Position numbers and translations under genes: made by a program | NCBI GenBank assembly: GCA_964247055.1 | Contig: OZ176050.1 | Coordinates: forward strand, 372,001-436,000 | Source of the DNA: Paragordius varius | Taxonomy: Eukaryota > Nematomorpha | Direction of reading: 5' to 3' | DNA: 64,000 nucleotides | Part shown: positions 9,846-22,659 of the stretch, piece after piece | Numbering within the stretch: position 1 is the stretch's first letter | Layout: the number at the start of each line of letters is the position of its first letter | Notes under the pieces: model-generated | The model's input: the letters and a program-made list of their open reading frames with translations, nothing else | Database searches by the model: none | What the model was told of the DNA's origin: nothing

Positions 9846-12800
9846 CCATAATTTTTTTTGGGTAGCCCTATGGTAGTTCCATCATCACCCCAAATATTTT
9901 CGAGATCGGAGTATAAATGTAATTTTTTTGAATTTTTTAAATATTTAAAAAATTTATTTTATACGATTTTAAAAATAAAAATGGCTACCTAAAATCCAAA
10001 TTTGATGAGGTGATGTCGTCATAATTTTTTTTGGGTAGCCCTATGGTAGTTCCATCATCACCCCAAATATTTTGGGGATCGGACTATAAATGTAATTTTT
10101 ATGAAGTTTTTAAATATTTAAAAAATTTATTTTATACGATTTTAAAAATAAAAATGGCTACCTAAAATCCAAATTTGATCAGGTGATGTCGCCATAATTT
10201 TTTTTGGGTAGCCCTATAGTAGTTCCATCATCACCCCAAATATTTTCGAGATCGGAGTATAAATGTAATTTTTATGAATTTTTTAAATATTTAAAAAATT
10301 TATTTTATACGATTTTAAAAATAAAAATGGCTACCTAAAATCCAAATTTGATCAGGTGATGTCACCATAATTTTTTTTGGGCAGCCCTATGGTAGTTCCA
10401 TCATCACCCCAAATATTTTCGAGATCGGAGTATAAATGTAATTTTTTTGAATTTTTTAAATATTTAAAAAATTTATTTTATACGATTTTAAAAATAAAAA
10501 TGGCTACCTAAAATCCAAATTTGATCAGGTGATGTCGCCATAATTTTTTTTGGGTAGCCCTATGGTAGTTCCATCATCACCCCAAATATTTTCGAGATCG
10601 GAGTATAAATGTAATTTTTTTGAATTTTTTAAATATTTAAAAAATTTATTTTATACGATTTTAAAAATAAAAATGGCTACCTAAAATCCAAATTTGATGA
10701 GGTGATGTCGTCATAATTTTTTTTGGGTAGCCCTATGGTAGTTCCATCATCACCCCAAATATTTTGGGGATCGGAGTATAAATGTAATTTTTTTGAATTT
10801 TTTAAATATTTAAAAAATTTATTTTATACGATTTTAAAAATAAAAATGGCTACCTAAAATCCAAATTTGATGAGGTGATGTCGTCATAATTTTTTTTGGG
10901 TAGCCCTATGGTAGTTCCATCATCACCCCAAATATTTTGGGGATCGGACTATAAATGTAATTTTTATGAAGTTTTTAAATATTTAAAAAATTTATTTTAT
11001 ACGATTTTAAAAATAAAAATGGCTACCTAAAATCCAAATTTGATCAGGTGATGTCACCATAATTTTTTTTGGGTAGCCCTATGGTAGTTCCATCATCACC
11101 CCAATTATTTTCGAGATCGGAGTATAAATGTAATTTTTATGAATTTTTTAAATATTTAAAAAATTTATATTATACGATTTTAAAAATAAAAATGGCTACC
11201 TAAAATCCAAATTTGATCAGGTGATGTCACCATAATTTTTTTTGGGTAGCCCTATGGTAGTTCCATCATCACCCCAAATATTTTCGAGATCGGAGTATAA
11301 ATGTAATTTTTATGAATTTTTTAAATATTTAAAAAATTTATTTTATACGATTTTAAAAATAAAAATGGCTACCTAAAATCCAAATTTGATCAGGTGATGT
11401 CACCATAATTTTTTTTGGGCAGCCCTATGGTAGTTCCATCATCACCCCAAATATTTTCGAGATCGGAGTATAAATGTAATTTTTATGAATTTTTTAAATA
11501 TTTAAAAAATTTATTTTATACGATTTTAAAAATAAAAATGGCTACCTAAAATCCAAATTTGATCAGGTGATGTCACCATAATTTTTTTGGGTAGCCCTAT
11601 GGTAGTTCCATCATCACCCCGAATACTTTGGGGATCGGACTATAAATGTAATTTTTTTGAATTTTTTAAATATTTAAAAAATTTATTTTATACGATTTTA
11701 AAAATAAAAATGGCTACCTAAAATCCAAATTTGATCAGGTGATGTCGCCATATTTTTTTTTGCGTAGCCCTATGGTAGTTCCATCATCACCCCAAATATT
11801 TTGGGGATCGGACTATAAATGTAATTTTTAGGAATTTTTTAAATATTTAAAAAATTTATTTTATACGATTTTAAAAATAAAAATGGCTACCTAAAATCCA
11901 AATTTGATCAGGTGATGTCACCATAATTTTTTTTGGGTAGCCCTATGGTAGTTCCATCATCACCCCAAATATTTTCGAGATCGGAATATAAATGTAATTT
12001 TTATGAATTTTTTAAATATTTAAAAAATTTATTTTATACGATTTTAAAAATAAAAATGGCTACCTAAAATCCAAATTTGATCAAATGATGTCACCATAAT
12101 TTTTTTTGGGTAGCCCTATGGTAGTTCCATCATCACCCCAAATATTGTCGAGATCGGAGTATAAATGTAATTTTTTTGAATTTTTTAAATATTTAAAAAA
12201 TTTATTTTATACGATTTTAAAAATAAAAATGGCTACCTAAAATCCAAATTTGATCAGGTGATGTCGCCATAATTTTTTTTGGGTAGCCCTATGGTAGTTC
12301 CATCATCACCCCAAATATTTTCGAGATCGGAGTATAAATGTAATTTTTATGAATTTTTTAAATATTTAAAAAATTTATTTTATACGATTTTAAAAATAAA
12401 AATGGCTACCTAAAATCCAAATTTGATCAGGTGATATCACCATAATTTTTTTTGGGTAGCCCTATGGTAGTTCCATCATCACCCCAAATATTTTCGAGAT
12501 CGGAGTATAAATGTAATTTTTATGAATTTTTTAAATATTTAAAAAATTTATTTTATACGATTTTAAAAATAAAAATGGCTACCTAAAATCCAAATTTGAT
12601 CAGGTGATGTCACCATAATTTTTTTTGGGTAGCCCTATGTTAGTTCCATCATCACCCCAAATATTTTCGTGATCGGAGTATAAATGTAATTTTTATGAAT
12701 TTTTTAAATATTTAAAAAATTTATTTTATACGATTTTATAAATAAAAATGGCTACCTAAAATCCAAATTTGATCAGGTGATGTCACCATAATTTTTTTTG

Positions 12801-15800
12801 GGTAGCCCTATGTTAGTTCCATCATCACCCCAAATATTTTCGAGATTGGAGTATAAATGTAATTTTTATGAATTTTTTAAATATTTAAAAAATTTATTTT
12901 ATACGATTTTAAAAATAAAAATGGCTACCTAAAATCCAAATTTGATCAGGTGATGTCACTATAAAATTTTTGGGTAGCCCTATGGTAGTTCCATCATCAC
13001 CCCAAATATTTTGGGGATCGGACTATAAATGTAATTTTTATGAATTTTTTAAATATTTAAAAAATTTATTTTATACGATTTTAAAAAATGGCTACCTAAA
13101 ATCTAAATTTGATCAGGTGATGTCACCATAATTTTTTTTGGGTAGCCCTATGGTAGTTCCATCATCACCCCAAATATTTTCGAGATCAGAGTATAAATGT
13201 AATTTTTATGAATTTTTTAAATATTTAAAAAATTTATTTTATACGATTTTAAAAATAAAAATGGCTACCTAAAATCCAAATTTGATCAGGTGATGTCACT
13301 ATAATTTTTTTGGATAGCCCTATGGTAGTTCCATCATCACCCCAAATATTTTGGGGATCGGACTATAAATGTAATTTTTATGAAGTTTTTAAATATTTAA
13401 AAAATTTATTTTATACGATTTTAAAAATAAAAATGGCTACCTAAAATCCAAATTTGATCAGGTGATGTCACCATAATTTTTTTTGGGTAGCCCTATGGTA
13501 GTTCCATCATCACCCCAAATATTTTCGAGATCGGAGTATAAATGTAATTTTTTTGAATTTTTTAAATATTTAAAAAATTTATTTTATACGATTTTAAAAA
13601 TAAAAATGGCTACCTAAAATCCAAATTTGATGAGGTGATGTCGTCATAATTTTTTTTGGGTAGCCCTATGGTAGTTCCATCATCACCCCAAATATTTTGG
13701 GGATCGGACTATAAATGTAATTTTTATGAAGTTTTTAAATATTTAAAAAATTTATTTTATACGATTTTAAAAATAAAAATGGCTACCTAAAATCCAAATT
13801 TGATCAGGTGATGTCGCCATAATTTTTTTTGGGTAGCCCTATAGTAGTTCCATCATCACCCCAAATATTTTCGAGATCGGAGTATAAATGTAATTTTTAT
13901 GAATTTTTTAAATATTTAAAAAATTTATTTTATACGATTTTAAAAATAAAAATGGCTACCTAAAATCCAAATTTGATCAGGTGATGTCACCATAATTTTT
14001 TTTGGGCAGCCCTATGGTAGTTCCATCATCACCCCAAATATTTTCGAGATCGGAGTATAAATGTAATTTTTTTGAATTTTTTAAATATTTAAAAAATTTA
14101 TTTTATACGATTTTAAAAATAAAAATGGCTACCTAAAATCCAAATTTGATCAGGTGATGTCGCCATAATTTTTTTTGGGTAGCCCTATGGTAGTTCCATC
14201 ATCACCCCAAATATTTTCGAGATCGGAGTATAAATGTAATTTTTTTGAATTTTTTAAATATTTAAAAAATTTATTTTATACGATTTTAAAAATAAAAATG
14301 GCTACCTAAAATCCAAATTTGATGAGGTGATGTCGTCATAATTTTTTTTGGGTAGCCCTATGGTAGTTCCATCATCACCCCAAATATTTTGGGGATCGGA
14401 GTATAAATGTAATTTTTTTGAATTTTTTAAATATTTAAAAAATTTATTTTATACGATTTTAAAAATAAAAATGGCTACCTAAAATCCAAATTTGATGAGG
14501 TGATGTCGTCATAATTTTTTTTGGGTAGCCCTATGGTAGTTCCATCATCACCCCAAATATTTTGGGGATCGGACTATAAATGTAATTTTTATGAAGTTTT
14601 TAAATATTTAAAAAATTTATTTTATACGATTTTAAAAATAAAAATGGCTACCTAAAATCCAAATTTGATCAGGTGATGTCACCATAATTTTTTTTGGGTA
14701 GCCCTATGGTAGTTCCATCATCACCCCAATTATTTTCGAGATCGGAGTATAAATGTAATTTTTATGAATTTTTTAAATATTTAAAAAATTTATATTATAC
14801 GATTTTAAAAATAAAAATGGCTACCTAAAATCCAAATTTGATCAGGTGATGTCACCATAATTTTTTTTGGGTAGCCCTATGGTAGTTCCATCATCACCCC
14901 AAATATTTTCGAGATCGGAGTATAAATGTAATTTTTATGAATTTTTTAAATATTTAAAAAATTTATTTTATACGATTTTAAAAATAAAAATGGCTACCTA
15001 AAATCCAAATTTGATCAGGTGATGTCACCATAATTTTTTTTGGGCAGCCCTATGGTAGTTCCATCATCACCCCAAATATTTTCGAGATCGGAGTATAAAT
15101 GTAATTTTTATGAATTTTTTAAATATTTAAAAAATTTATTTTATACGATTTTAAAAATAAAAATGGCTACCTAAAATCCAAATTTGATCAGGTGATGTCA
15201 CCATAATTTTTTTGGGTAGCCCTATGGTAGTTCCATCATCACCCCGAATACTTTGGGGATCGGACTATAAATGTAATTTTTTTGAATTTTTTAAATATTT
15301 AAAAAATTTATTTTATACGATTTTAAAAATAAAAATGGCTACCTAAAATCCAAATTTGATCAGGTGATGTCGCCATATTTTTTTTTGCGTAGCCCTATGG
15401 TAGTTCCATCATCACCCCAAATATTTTGGGGATCGGACTATAAATGTAATTTTTAGGAATTTTTTAAATATTTAAAAAATTTATTTTATACGATTTTAAA
15501 AATAAAAATGGCTACCTAAAATCCAAATTTGATCAGGTGATGTCACCATAATTTTTTTTGGGTAGCCCTATGGTAGTTCCATCATCACCCCAAATATTTT
15601 CGAGATCGGAATATAAATGTAATTTTTATGAATTTTTTAAATATTTAAAAAATTTATTTTATACGATTTTAAAAATAAAAATGGCTACCTAAAATCCAAA
15701 TTTGATCAAATGATGTCACCATAATTTTTTTTGGGTAGCCCTATGGTAGTTCCATCATCACCCCAAATATTGTCGAGATCGGAGTATAAATGTAATTTTT

Positions 15801-17009
15801 TTGAATTTTTTAAATATTTAAAAAATTTATTTTATACGATTTTAAAAATAAAAATGGCTACCTAAAATCCAAATTTGATCAGGTGATGTCGCCATAATTT
15901 TTTTTGGGTAGCCCTATGGTAGTTCCATCATCACCCCAAATATTTTCGAGATCGGAGTATAAATGTAATTTTTATGAATTTTTTAAATATTTAAAAAATT
16001 TATTTTATACGATTTTAAAAATAAAAATGGCTACCTAAAATCCAAATTTGATCAGGTGATATCACCATAATTTTTTTTGGGTAGCCCTATGGTAGTTCCA
16101 TCATCACCCCAAATATTTTCGAGATCGGAGTATAAATGTAATTTTTATGAATTTTTTAAATATTTAAAAAATTTATTTTATACGATTTTAAAAATAAAAA
16201 TGGCTACCTAAAATCCAAATTTGATCAGGTGATGTCACCATAATTTTTTTTGGGTAGCCCTATGTTAGTTCCATCATCACCCCAAATATTTTCGTGATCG
16301 GAGTATAAATGTAATTTTTATGAATTTTTTAAATATTTAAAAAATTTATTTTATACGATTTTATAAATAAAAATGGCTACCTAAAATCCAAATTTGATCA
16401 GGTGATGTCACCATAATTTTTTTTGGGTAGCCCTATGTTAGTTCCATCATCACCCCAAATATTTTCGAGATTGGAGTATAAATGTAATTTTTATGAATTT
16501 TTTAAATATTTAAAAAATTTATTTTATACGATTTTAAAAATAAAAATGGCTACCTAAAATCCAAATTTGATCAGGTGATGTCACTATAAAATTTTTGGGT
16601 AGCCCTATGGTAGTTCCATCATCACCCCAAATATTTTGGGGATCGGACTATAAATGTAATTTTTATGAATTTTTTAAATATTTAAAAAATTTATTTTATA
16701 CGATTTTAAAAAATGGCTACCTAAAATCTAAATTTGATCAGGTGATGTCACCATAATTTTTTTTGGGTAGCCCTATGGTAGTTCCATCATCACCCCAAAT
16801 ATTTTCGAGATCAGAGTATAAATGTAATTTTTATGAATTTTTTAAATATTTAAAAAATTTATTTTATACGATTTTAAAAATAAAAATGGCTACCTAAAAT
16901 CCAAATTTGATCAGGTGATGTCACTATAATTTTTTTGGATAGCCCTATGGTAGTTCCATCATCACCCCAAATATTTTGGGGATCGGACTATAAATGTAAT
17001 TTTTATGAA
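9846..17009 (+). repeat. 21-monomer tandem duplication, unit 3,625 bp (two copies)
   Basis: The tract 9846-13,384 recurs at 13,471-17,009. Every rare variant I checked is present in both at exactly 3,625 bp: TTTGATGAGG (10,004/13,629 and 10,696/14,321), CCCCAATTATTTTCG (11,102/14,727), TTATATTATACG, TTTTTAGGAATT, TTTGATCAAATG (12,081/15,706), GGTGATATCACC (12,431/16,056), TTTTCGTGATCGG, CGATTTTATAAAT (12,731/16,356), CGAGATTGGAG (12,841/16,466), TCACTATAAAATTTT (12,961/16,586), AAAATCTAAATTTG (13,101/16,726) and TTTGGATAGCC (13,311/16,936). Bounds are TCGCC versus TCACC (9845/13,470) and AAGTTT versus AATTTT (13,385/17,010). The breakpoint therefore lies within 13,385-13,470. No difference was seen inside the tract, so this is one of the youngest events in the window (or an assembly duplication). 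Confidence 0.9.
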
Positions 17010-17880
17010 TTTTTTAAATATTTAAAAAATTTATTTTATACGATTTTAAAAAATGGCTTCCTAAAATCCAAATTTGATCAGGTGATGTCACCATAATTTT
17101 TTTTGGGTAGCCCTATGGTAGTTCCATCATCACCCTAAATATTTTCGAGATCAGAGTATAAATGTAATTTTTATGAATTTTTTAAATATTTAAAAAATTT
17201 ATTTTATACGATTTTAAAAATAAAAATGGCTATCCTAAAATCCAAATTTGATCAGGTGATGTCACTATAATTTTTTTGGGTAGCCCTATGGTAGTTCCAT
17301 CATCACCCCAATTATTTTCGAGATCGGAGTATAAATGTAATTTTTATGAATTTTTTAAATATTTAAAAAATTTATTTTATACGATTGAAATTATAAAAAT
17401 GGCTACCTAAAATCCAAATTTGATCAGGTGATGTCACCATAATTTTTTTTGGGTAGCCCTATGGTAGTTCCATCATCACCCCAAATATTTTCGAGATCGG
17501 AGTATAAATGTATTTTTTATGAATTTTTTAAATATTTAAAAAATTTATTTTATACGATTTTAAAAATAAAAATGGCTACCTAAAATCCAAATTTGATCAG
17601 GTGATGTCGCCATAATTTTTTTTGGGTAGCCCTATGGTAGTTCCATCATCACCCCAAATATTTTCGAGATCGGAGTATAAATGTAATTTTTATGAATTTT
17701 TTAAATATTTAAAAAATTTATTTTATACGATTTTAAAAATAAAAATGGCTACCTAAAATCCAAATTTGATCAGGTGATGTCACTATAATTTTTTAACTAT
17801 GGTAGTTCCATCATCACCCCAAATACTTTGGGGATCGGACTATAATTTTTATGAATTTTTTTAATATTTAAAAAATTTAT
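17010..17880 (+). repeat. Degraded monomers flanking the 21-mer duplication
   Basis: This stretch holds an unusual concentration of private changes: ATGGCTTCC (about 17,055), CACCCTAAAT (17,132), ATGGCTATCCTAAAA with an added base (17,226), TACGATTGAAATTATAAAA (about 17,380), TTTTTTAACTATGGTAG where GGGTAGCCC is missing (about 17,791), and GACTATAATTTTTATGAATTTTTTTAAT with loss of AAATGT (about 17,841). The rest of the array rarely has more than one such change per two or three units. It begins just at the right edge of the 3,625-bp duplication. Such islands are expected where exchange has not recently refreshed the units. Still the same satellite; no foreign DNA is present. Confidence 0.75.
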
Positions 17881-19910
17881 TTTATACGATTTTAAAAATA
17901 AAAATGGCTACCTAAAATCCAAATTTGATCAGGTGATGTCACCATAATTTTTTTTGGGTAGCCCTATGGTGGTTCCATCATCACCCCAAATATTTTCGAG
18001 ATCGGAGTATAAATGTAATTTTTATGAATTTTTTAAATATTTAAAAAATTTATTTTATACGATTTTAAAAATAAAAATGGCTACCTAAAATCCAAATTTG
18101 ATCAGGTGATGTCACCATAATTTTTTTTGGGTAGCCCTATGGTAGTTCCATCATCACCCCAAATATTGTCGAGATCGGAGTATAAATGTAATTTTTTTGA
18201 ATTTTTTAAATATTTAAAAAATTTATTTTATACGATTTTAAAAATAAAAATGGCTACCTAAAATCCAAATTTGATCAGGTGATGTCACCATAATTTTTTT
18301 TGGGTAGCCCTATGGTAGTTCCATCATCACCCCAAATATTTTCGAGATCGGAGTATACATGTAATTTTTATGAATTTTTTAAATATTTAAAAAACTTATT
18401 TTATACGATTTTAAAAATAAAAATGGCTACCTAAAATCCAAATTTGATCAGGTGATGTCACTATAATTTTTTTGGGTAGCCCTATGGTAGTTCCATCATC
18501 ACCCCAAATATTTTCGAGATCGGAGTATAAATGTAATTTTTATGAATTTTATAAATATTTAAAAAATTTATTTTATACGATTTTAAAAATAAAAATGGCT
18601 ACCTAAAATCCAAATTTGATCAGGTGATGTCACCATAATATTTTTTTGGGTAGCCCTATAGTAGTTCCATCATCACCCCAAATATTTTCGAGATCGGAGT
18701 ATAAATGTAATTTTTATGAATTTTTTAAATATTTAAAAAATTTATTTTATACGATTTTAAAAATAAAAATGGCTGCCTAAAATCCAAATTTGATCAGGTG
18801 ATGTCACCATAATTTTTTAAGGTAGCCCTATGGTAGTTCCATCATCACCCCAAATATTTTCGAGATCGGGGTATAAATGTAATTTTTATGAATTTTTTAA
18901 ATATTTAAAAAATTTATTTTATACGATTTTAAAAATAAAAATGGCTACCTAAAATCCAAATTTGATCAGGTGATGTCACCATAATTTTTTTTGGGTAGCC
19001 CTATGGTAGTTCCATCATCACCCCAAATATTGTCGAGATCGGAGTATAAATGTAATTTTTTTGAATTTTTTAAATATTTAAAAAATTTATTTTATACGAT
19101 TTTAAAAATAAAAATGGCTACCTAAAATCCAAATTTGATCAGGTGATGTCACCATAATTTTTTTTGGGTAGCCCTATGGTAGTTCCATCATCACCCCAAA
19201 TATTTTCGAGATCGGAGTATAAATGTAATTTTTATGAATTTTTTAAATATTTAAAAAATTTATTTTATACGATTTTAAAAATAAAAATGGCTACCTAAAA
19301 TCCAAATTTGATCAGGTGATGTCCCATAATTTTTTTTGGGTAGCCCTATGGTAGTTCCATCATCACCCCAAATATTTTCGAGATCGGAGTATAAATGTAA
19401 TTTTTATGAATTTTTTAAATATTTAAAAAATTTATTTTATACGATTTTAAAAATAAAAATGGCTACCTAAAATCCAAATTTGATCAGGTGATGTCACCAT
19501 AATTTTTTTTGGGTAGCCCTATGGTAGTTCCATCATCACCCCAAATATTGTCGAGATCGGAGTATAAATGTAATTTTTTTGAATTTTTTAAATATTTAAA
19601 AATATTATTTTATACGATTTTAAAAATAAAAATGGCTACCTAAAATCCAAATTTGATCAGGTGATGTCGCCATAATTTTTTTTGGGTAGCCCTATAGTAG
19701 TTCCATCATCACCCCAAATATTTTCGAGATCGGAGTATAAATGTAATTTTTATGAATTTTTTAAATATTTAAAAAATTTATTTTATACGATTTTAAAAAT
19801 AAAAATGGCTACCTAAAATCCAAATTTGATCAGGTGATGTCACCATAATTTTTTAAGGTAGCCCTATGGTAGTTCCATCATCACCCCAAATATTTTCGAG
19901 ATCGGGGTAT

Positions 19911-22659
19911 AAATGTAATTTTTATGAAGTTTTTAAATATTTAAAAAATTTATTTTATACGATTTTAAAAATAAAAATGGCTACCTAAAATCCAAATTTG
20001 ATCAGGTGATGTCACCATAATTTTTTTTGGGTAGCCCTATGGTAGTTCCATCATCACCCCAAATATTTTCGAGATCGGAGTATAAATCTAATTTTTATGA
20101 ATTTTTTAAATATTTAAAAAATTTATTTTATACGATTTTAAAAATAAAAATGGCTACCTAAAATCCAAATTTGATCAGGTGATGTCACCATAATTTTTTT
20201 TGGGTAGCCCTATGGTAGTTCCATCATCACCCCAAATATTTTCGAGATCGGAGTATAAATGTAATTTTTATGAATTTTTTAAATATTTAAAAAATTTATT
20301 TTATACGATTTTAAAAATAAAAATGGCTACCTAAAATCCAAATTTGATCAGGTGATGTCACCATATTTTTTTTGGGTAGCCCTATGGTAGTTCCATCATC
20401 ACCCCAAATATTGTCGAGATCGGAGTATAAATGTAATTTTTTTGAATTTTTTAAATATTTAAAAATATTATTTTATACGATTTTAAAAATAAAAATGGCT
20501 ACCTAAAATCCAAATTTGATCAGGTGATGTCGCCATAATTTTTTTTGGGTAGCCCTATAGTAGTTCCATCATCACCCCAAATATTTTCGAGATCGGAGTA
20601 TAAATGTAATTTTTATGAATTTTTTAAATATTTAAAAAATTTATTTTATACGATTTTAAAAATAAAAATGGCTACCTAAAATCCAAATTTGATCAGGTGA
20701 TGTCACCATAATTTTTTAAGGTAGCCCTATGGTAGTTCCATCATCACCCCAAATATTTTCGAGATCGGGGTATAAATGTAATTTTTATGAATTTTTTAAA
20801 TATTTAAAAAATTTATTTTATACGATTTTAAAAATAAAAATGGCTACCTAAAATCCAAATTTGATCAGGTGATGTCACCATAATTTTTTTTGGGTAGCCC
20901 TATGGTAGTTCCATCATCACCCCAAATATTGTCGAGATCGGAGTATAAATGTAATTTTTTTGAATTTTTAAAATATTTAAAAAATTTATTTTATACGATT
21001 TTAAAAATAAAAATGGCTACCCAAAATCCAAATTTGATCAGGTGATGTCGTCATAATTTTTTTTGGGTAGCCCTATGGTAGTTCCATCATCACCCCAAAT
21101 ATTTTGGGGATCGGACTATAAATGTAATTTTTATGAAGTTTTTAAATATTTAAAAAATTTATTTTATACGATTTTAAAAATAAAAATGGCTACCTAAAAT
21201 CCAAATTTGATCAGGTGATGTCACCATAATTTTTTTTGGGTAGCCCTATGGTAGTTCCATCATCACCCCAAATATTTTCGAGATCGGAGTATAAATGTAA
21301 TTTTTATGAATTTTTTAAATATTTAAAAAATTTATTTTATACGATTTTAAAAATAAAAATGGCTACCTAAAATCCAAATTTGATCAGGTGATGTCACCAT
21401 AATTTTTTTTGGGTAGCCCTATGGTAGTTCCATCATCACCCCAAATATTTTCGAGATCGGAGTATAAATGTAATTTTTATGAATTTTTTAAATATTTAAA
21501 AAATTTATTTTATACGATTTTAAAAATAAAAATGGCTACCTAAAATCCAAATTTGATCAGGTGATGTCACCATAATTTTTTTTGGGTAGCCCTATGGTAG
21601 TTCCATCATCACCCCAAATATTGTCGAGATCGGAGTATAAATGTAATTTTTTTGAATTTTTTAAATATTTAAAAATATTATTTTATACGATTTTAAAAAT
21701 AAAAATGGCTACCTAAAATCCAAATTTGATCAGGTGATGTCGCCATAATTTTTTTTGGGTAGCCCTATAGTAGTTCCATCATCACCCCAAATATTTTCGA
21801 GATCGGAGTATAAATGTAATTTTTATGAATTTTTTAAATATTTAAAAAATTTATTTTATACGATTTTAAAAATAAAAATGGCTACCTAAAATCCAAATTT
21901 GATCAGGTGATGTCACCATAATTTTTTAAGGTAGCCCTATGGTAGTTCCATCATCACCCCAAATATTTTCGAGATCGGGGTATAAATGTAATTTTTATGA
22001 ATTTTTTAAATATTTAAAAAATTTATTTTATACGATTTTAAAAATAAAAATGGCTACCTAAAATCCAAATTTGATCAGGTGATGTCACCATAATTTTTTT
22101 TGGGTAGCCCTATGGTAGTTCCATCATCACCCCAAATATTGTCGAGATCGGGGTATAAATGTAATTTTTTTGAATTTTTTAAATATTTAAAAAATTTATT
22201 TTATACGATTTTAAAAATAAAAATGGCTACATAAAATCCAAATTTGATCAGGTGATGTCGTCATAATTTTTTTTGGGTAGCCCTATGGTAGTTCCATCAT
22301 CACCCCAAATATTTTGGGGATCGGACTATAAATGTAATTTTTATGAAGTTTTTAAATATTTAAAAAATTTATTTTATACGATTTTAAAAATAAAAATGGC
22401 TACCTAAAATCCAAATTTGATCAGGTGATGTCACCATAATTTTTTTTGGGTAGCCCTATGGTAGTTCCATCATCACCCCAAATATTTTCGAGATCGGAGT
22501 ATAAATGTAATTTTTATGAATTTTTTAAATATTTAAAAAATTTATTTTATACGATTTTAAAAATAAAAATGGCTACCTAAAATCCAAATTTGATCAGGTG
22601 ATGTCACCATAATTTTTTTTGGGTAGCCCTATGGTAGTTCCATCATCACCCCAAATATT
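19911..22659 (+). repeat. 7-monomer tandem higher-order repeat, unit 1,209/1,210 bp
   Basis: The tract 19,911-21,449 recurs at 21,120-22,659, so about 2.3 units lie in tandem. Shared markers include AAGTTTTT, the AAATATTATT cassette (20,466 and 21,671), TTTTTTAAGGTAGCC (GG at 20,720 and 21,930), GATCGGGGTATA and TCGTCATAATT with TTTTGGGG. Private differences are TATAAATCTAAT (20,081), one lost A in CCATATTTTTTTT (about 20,364, which shifts the spacing from 1,209 to 1,210), ATTTTTAAAAT (20,970), GGCTACCCAAAA (21,019) and GGCTACATAAAA (22,229). Bounds are GATCGGGG versus GGGGATCGGA on the left and TATTTTCG versus TATTGTCG (21,450/22,660) on the right. The AAGG marker also occurs at 18,821 and 19,857, showing older 5- and 6-monomer spacings. 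Confidence 0.85.

Noticed and set aside
9846-17009. Long terminal repeats or segmental duplication flanking a unique element
   Set aside because: The DNA between and within the copies is the same satellite; the two copies adjoin in phase as a tandem duplication.
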